A DNA stretch of 64,000 bases from Annona cherimola (lineage: Eukaryota; Streptophyta; Magnoliopsida; Magnoliales; Annonaceae), in assembly GCA_030490835.1 (NCBI GenBank), contig CM059971.1, positions 6,182,007 through 6,246,006 of the forward strand. Direction: 5' to 3'. The translations under genes and the position numbers were made by a program. The notes under the pieces are model-generated. The model worked only from the letters and a program-made list of their open reading frames with translations, searched no databases and had not been told where the DNA came from. This document shows positions 59,210-64,000 of this stretch, in pieces. The number at the start of each line of letters is the position of its first letter. Within the stretch, counting starts at the first letter, position 1.

Positions 59210-60030
59210 TAGGTGCACCTCCGCACGGCGCAATATCTTAAGTGGGGTAATTTCAATGATGCAATAAAAATTTACTCCAACAGTTGCATCTAGGGGTGTA
59301 TCTGGCAATTGAAAAAAAATGTTAAGTTATAACTTTTCACTTTAAAACTTTTCACTTTTTATAACTGTCATATTTTTTAATTATTTTTTTACATTATTCT
59401 GTACAATTACTATACTTTTCAATCATTTCTACACAACTATCAACACAACTAATCTATCTATTTTAACTTTATCCTCTTTACTACTCATCATTACCTCTAT
59501 GTTATCATATCATTTGACAATTTTTACTTTTCAAAACTTTTCATTAAAATTTTTATTTATTACCAAACACACCCTAGAATTATTAGTTTAACTGCAGAGT
59601 AAATTTGATCCTAGAATTATTAGTTTAACTGCAGAGTAAATTTGATCGAAATCAAAACATGCGCATAGAAATCATCATTAAAGGTGTAAATTAAAATCGA
59701 AACCGTTTAAAACAGTATTTTTGTGTAGGTAAATGATTCTCTGAAGTATTATAAGATTCCAATGCATCTGCCTTTGAAGTTAAGCATTTTTTTTATAATT
59801 TACGTACACATCTTTACGCTAGTACCGCCCAATCCGATTCCAATTGATATAATTTTTTTGCATTATTCTAGAAAATATCCATTACTAAATAATGTGACAG
59901 GTTGGATTTTATTTTAACCATCAAAATTAGACCCCTTAAGAGATTTTGCACCGAAGCGTTTCCCATCAAGCATGCAATATATTGTTGCCGACACCAATGC
60001 ACGACTCAGCGGTCCACCAATAATTCCGTA
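59210..60030 (+). repeat. dispersed non-coding duplication A, copy 2
   Basis: Parts align with 44446-44530 and 45930-46130. A MITE (59289-59576) and a 37-bp exact tandem duplication ('ctagaattattagtttaactg...' at about 59573-59646) lie inside. Confidence 0.55.
59289..59576. mobile_element. MITE with 'TAGGGGTGT...ACACCCTA' ends
   Basis: Left end TAGGGGTGTATCTGGCAA, right end TTACCAAACACACCCTA. The body ('ttttaacttt', 'cacaactaatctatcta', 'tcatttgacaatttttac') matches the MITEs in segment X. An AT-rich non-coding element. Confidence 0.7.
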
Positions 60031-61240
60031 GAGCATGTTTCAAAACATAAATAAATAACAAGTTAGGTAGAGCATTGACTTGACTTGGGTCTTCGTCACG
60101 GCTCGTTTACCCTACATTCTGCTGCTCTGTTTGGCTGAAACATTAAAGAATAATTGAGGATTATAATTGCGAAAAAATTGTGATTCCACAAAGCATCAAT
60201 TCCAAAGTTTTTGCTATCATAAAAGTCAATCACAATTATTATGAATTAAAAGACAAAACTACTCTTAAGTCTTAACAAATATGATTAAAGTTTTCAAAAG
60301 CCTATAAGGTATTATTCTTTTATTTTGTTGCTTATTTCCTATTCTCACTAGAATGCCTTTATCAGATCAACAATTTCGAATAAGATAAATTACATATTTT
60401 CTTCATTATAAAAATAACTTATATGCATGAAAAGGTACTTTAAATTTGAAAACTGTTGCAGATGGACATATTTTTTGTTATTATACATAAAATTACATTA
60501 CGATAATATAAAGAAGGTGATTCATATCTATATATATTTATTATTATGTATTTTATTAAAATTTTGTTCATATAGTTATTGTAAAGTATTTTAAAATTAT
60601 ATAAGATTTACATTATTATTTTATTTATGTAAGATTAATCGTTAAAAGAAATAAATATTTGCCATTCTTTTGTAAAATCTAACATATTTCAAAATTAGAA
60701 ATGCTTATTTTGTTTTTTTTGTCATTTTACATACATATAAACACTTTTATCTTTTAGGTTAAATATGAAAATATAATTAGAAGTACTTTTTAACTTATAA
60801 AGCCCAACACTTATTAACTTTTTTGGCAATGCACTATTTAAAAAGTTTTTATTTTTTTTATCATACTTTAGGAAAAAGTTCCAATTTAAAAACTTGGCCA
60901 GAGAGAAGATTATAACACATGTTTTATCAATCAAGTAAAGCACTTTTAAAAATGTAATTTATTTTTACTATTTAAATCTAATTATATCTTCATTAAAATT
61001 TAATACCATAAAATTAGACTTTATTTGTCTATACGAGTTTTTAATAATTAAATTTACTAAAATATTTACTTTTAAATTGATATTGTTTCTAACTATCCTA
61101 AATTTTTTGCTATAAATATGTTTTACTTTTTTGAACATAATGTACGGATTTAATTTGAAAAATAGGTAGTTAATATTATCAAAATAAGTGCATAGTAAAT
61201 CCCATTTTATTCTTCAAAAAAAAAATTCCACTGATGGATG
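60031..61240. other. intergenic, nothing recognised
   Basis: AT-rich. 'tgctctgtttggctgaaac' (60120) may be the end of an old MITE, without a visible partner. Confidence 0.45.
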
Positions 61241-61249
61241 TATTTAGTA

Positions 61250-61480
61250 ATCACAACAAGCACAATAAACTTTTAATATAAAATTTTTTACTTTTCATAA
61301 TTAACTTATTTCAATTATTCTACTTTTATTCATTTCTTAATGACTATCCATACAATCACGTTCTATTTTAAATTTATTCTCTTTACCTCAATCATATCAA
61401 ATTATTTTCTCTGAATTTAAAAACTTTTATAGCAATATTTATTTTTCAAAAGTTTTATCCATTCTCAAACACACTTTAAC
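61250..61480. mobile_element. MITE fragment of the 'caaacacac' family
   Basis: 'tatccatacaatcacgttcta', 'tttaccca/tttacctcaatcat' and 'tctcaaacacactttaac' resemble 59289-59576. The left end is degraded. Confidence 0.45.
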
Positions 61481-61484
61481 TATA

Positions 61485-61881
61485 ATTGATTATATAAAAG
61501 AATGATTTGATTTTTCATATAGTTATTTTAATATGAAAAAATGATTAATAAATGATTTTGCTCTTTAATTGCATCTCACAAAAGCTCAATTTCAAAAATG
61601 CTCTATCAAAGAAAAGAAGTTCTCTATTCTTCAAAATTCAACCTTAAAGTTTCTAATGATTTAGAAACCTGCCATTGTGAGTTTTTGAGAAATAGTGATC
61701 CACAGGTCACGTCAAATCAGTGCCTGTATGCCTATCAGGTTAAAATTTCTTTTAAAATTTCTTTTCTTGGGAACCTGTGGGTCCTGTTGCCTCACAAACG
61801 ATCAATCCCAGAAATAATTGGAGAAATCAATTTCTATAGCAAAATTTTGTACATTTGCATGTTTGAAATAACCAATGACAA

Positions 61882-61916
<35 letters not shown>

Positions 61917-62640
61917 TACATGGAGCCATCAAGTTTCATTTGGACTTGAAAGTCTGGACTACAGATATACCCTACTACAATATGATACTATTGTGCTATG
62001 CTTGGATTCACCTGTACTTGTCTTCCTTAAACTTTTATTTTGCAACACAAAAAGGTAAAGATCATTTGCCATGCATTGTATGTTTGTTTTTAATTTAGTT
62101 TATATCAGATTTAAAAGCCCAATTAGATAAAAATTGAAAGACTAAAAATAAAGTACTTGATCTAAACTTTTTCAAGTTACATGATATTAACTGGAATAGC
62201 AAAACCAAATTTAAAATTTTCAAATTATATAATAAAGAATAGAGTAGAAAACGGGCAACGCAACACCTCTTAATTACCATGGTAATTAAATCTGAGTCCG
62301 ACCAGCCGGATTAGTTCAACTTGATCTTGCTACCATGTTTCAGCCAATTCAGAACTTTATACACAGGAGTAGCTATCACCTTTAGTTTGGGGGCCAAATT
62401 CACTTGAATGAGGGCGTCATATTATTTGAGCAGGGCAAACTCACAGGGGGCATACTATAATTTGCGGTGGGTAGCTATATGAAAATAAATGATATTATAA
62501 ATACTTTTAAAATTTTAAAAAGATTTTATTTTTAATTTCCGAAAAATCAGCAGGGGCAATTGCCTTCCTCAGCTCCGTGTGGGCACCTGCTGATGAATAG
62601 GAAGTGATGGTGCATGCGTGTATTCATTAGAAATGCATAC
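61485..62640. other. intergenic with an ATT microsatellite
   Basis: An (ATT)n run lies at about 61890-61915. The 166-codon frame that spans it is judged not to be a gene. Confidence 0.5.
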
Positions 62641-62649
62641 ATGAAGAAA

Positions 62650-62835
62650 GGATTAAAATGTCAACATGAGAATGATTGTCAACACAATTGTGCGCGTGTA
62701 AAAGATTCGGAGTTCAAACCTAGACTAGATAAGGATTATGCAATGGGTTATTATGTACTTTCCTAGGAAGTCGCGATCCCATGCCCAGGCCGGCGCAAAA
62801 AAAAATAAAATAAAAAATAAATAAATAAATTATAC
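62650..62835 (+). mobile_element. SINE-like sequence with A-rich tail
   Basis: Box B-like GAGTTCAAACC (62710-62720), a GC-rich end (ccatgcccaggccggcgc) and then a tail of A runs with TAAA repeats (62799-62835). Box A is not clear and no target duplication was established. Confidence 0.45.
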
Positions 62836-63188
62836 GCTTAATAGATCTCCAGTCTCCACCTTCCTCGCACTTCTTATGAAATGTAATTTTTTGAATTTTT
62901 AGTATTTTTTTAAAAATAAAATTTTCTTTTATTTTTATATTTTTAATAGATCACGTATGTACTTTGCCTAACTTGTACTTTTAATGAAATTTGTATTTTT
63001 CGAATTTTTAATATTTTAATTTTAATTTTGAAAATGGCATTTTAATATTTTAATTTTAATTTTAAAAATGACATAGGTGCATGTACCACGAGTGTGTATG
63101 TCCTTTTTACTTTTAAAAAATAAAAAATAAAAATGTTAAATTTCATAAAACTTAAGATTTGGGCGGGGCCTAAATTTCTATAAAAATA

Positions 63189-63492
63189 AAAAATAATTTT
63201 ACGCATGCCCATAGATTTATCAATTTTTAAGCGGCTGCATGCCATCGCGACACATATCAATAAATATAATCAATTATGTAAATATATAACATAAAAGATT
63301 ATTTGCATTCATGTTTACTCAAAGTAAGATAACTTCGCATAAAAATAATTTTACACATGCCCATAGATTTATCAATTTTTAAGCGGCTGCATGCCATCGC
63401 GACACATATCAATAAATATAATCAATTATGTAAATATATAACATAAAAGATTATTTGCATTCATGTTTACTCAAAGTAAGATAACTTCGCAT
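63189..63492 (+). repeat. 152-bp tandem duplication, nearly identical copies
   Basis: Copy 1 63189-63340, copy 2 63341-63492, starting 'aaaaataattttac(g/a)catgc' and ending 'gataacttcgcat'. I see one base difference, which points to a very recent event (or an assembly artefact). Confidence 0.95.
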
Positions 63493-64000
63493 AAAAAAAG
63501 TAAGATTGCTGCGTCTATACCAGTTTTTTATTTTATTCTGCATTCATTTCAATACTTTTTAAGATATTTTGCATTTATAACAGTTACCTCGAGTAAAACA
63601 TTAATACCCCTATTAAAGTGTTGACAATGTCTATTATTTTGTGCACTCCAAACCTTTTGCACACGAAAGAGTTTTCTTTTTATTATTACATTCATTACAA
63701 AGGACCAATGCTCCACATGAGTTTCGATGCCGTGATCGCGAGCAAGAAAGCTAAAATTGAGCACCACTGTGCCAATAACACTGCTCTCAACTCTTTATAA
63801 AAAGTTGACTCCATTGTAAACTTAAACCCTGCTCGAGGAGTTAACTCGATTCAATGAAGTAAACTCCTCACAGGGGCATTTAGTCGCCATTATGTTCTAC
63901 TTAATGAAGTTGTCATTGATGCAAATATTTAAAAAATTATTGACATAAATGCAAAATTTAAAAGCCAATTGACATGAATACAATTATTTGAGTTTATGAT
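63493..64000. other. intergenic, nothing recognised
   Basis: Short frames at 63549-63767 (minus) and 63618-63800 (plus) overlap each other and have no family resemblance. Confidence 0.45.

Noticed and set aside
61598..62098. 166-codon open frame
   Set aside because: It spans an ATT microsatellite read as poly-Ile, has no family resemblance and lies in repeat-rich DNA.

Overview
This window is AT-rich nuclear DNA from a flowering plant. The evidence is GT-AG introns, a COMT-type methyltransferase gene, a CC-NB-ARC-LRR resistance gene, the tail of an LRR receptor-like protein, Ty1/copia and Ty3/gypsy LTR retrotransposons, hAT and Tourist elements, tRNA-type SINEs and many AT-rich foldback MITEs. 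The long intergenic repeats suggest a large, perhaps woody, genome. The species cannot be named from the sequence alone.

Layout. 1-272: end of a copia-type LTR (minus) inserted into a decayed gypsy gag-protease (273-1946, minus) whose probable LTR follows to about 2.9 kb. 2.9-7.9 kb: no gene, one 236-bp tandem duplication. 8.0-8.25 kb: transmembrane tail of a receptor-like protein, cut by a Tat/Athila-like element (LTR 8248-9464, PBS, gag remnant to 10473). 10.5-29.4 kb: about 19 kb of non-coding mosaic, in which four or five segment types (called W, X, Y and Z here) recur in the same order, carrying MITEs, SINEs and an LTR-like fragment.

29.5-35.3 kb is an O-methyltransferase cluster: an exon-1 fragment (minus), one complete four-exon gene (30534-33754, plus, 367 codons), and an exon-4 fragment (minus). 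The intact reading frame keeps the SAM-binding core but has lost two of the three residues known to be catalytic in alfalfa COMT; the exon-4 fragment shares the loss. 36.0-39.6 kb: a CC-NB-ARC-LRR resistance gene (minus) with several stops and frameshifts. A 2.25-kb hAT-like element (39621-41872) that appears to carry a captured exon sits one base plus its target duplication upstream of that gene's ATG.

41.9-64 kb has no intact gene: a second hAT-like element (43276-43935), several foldback families, two duplicated non-coding blocks, a nearly complete but internally deleted copia element (50109-53983), SINE-like inserts, and a young 152-bp tandem duplication at 63.2-63.5 kb.

The only credible expressed protein-coding gene is the methyltransferase-like gene. 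The two defence-type loci (receptor-like protein, NLR) are both broken, and both have transposon insertions at critical places.
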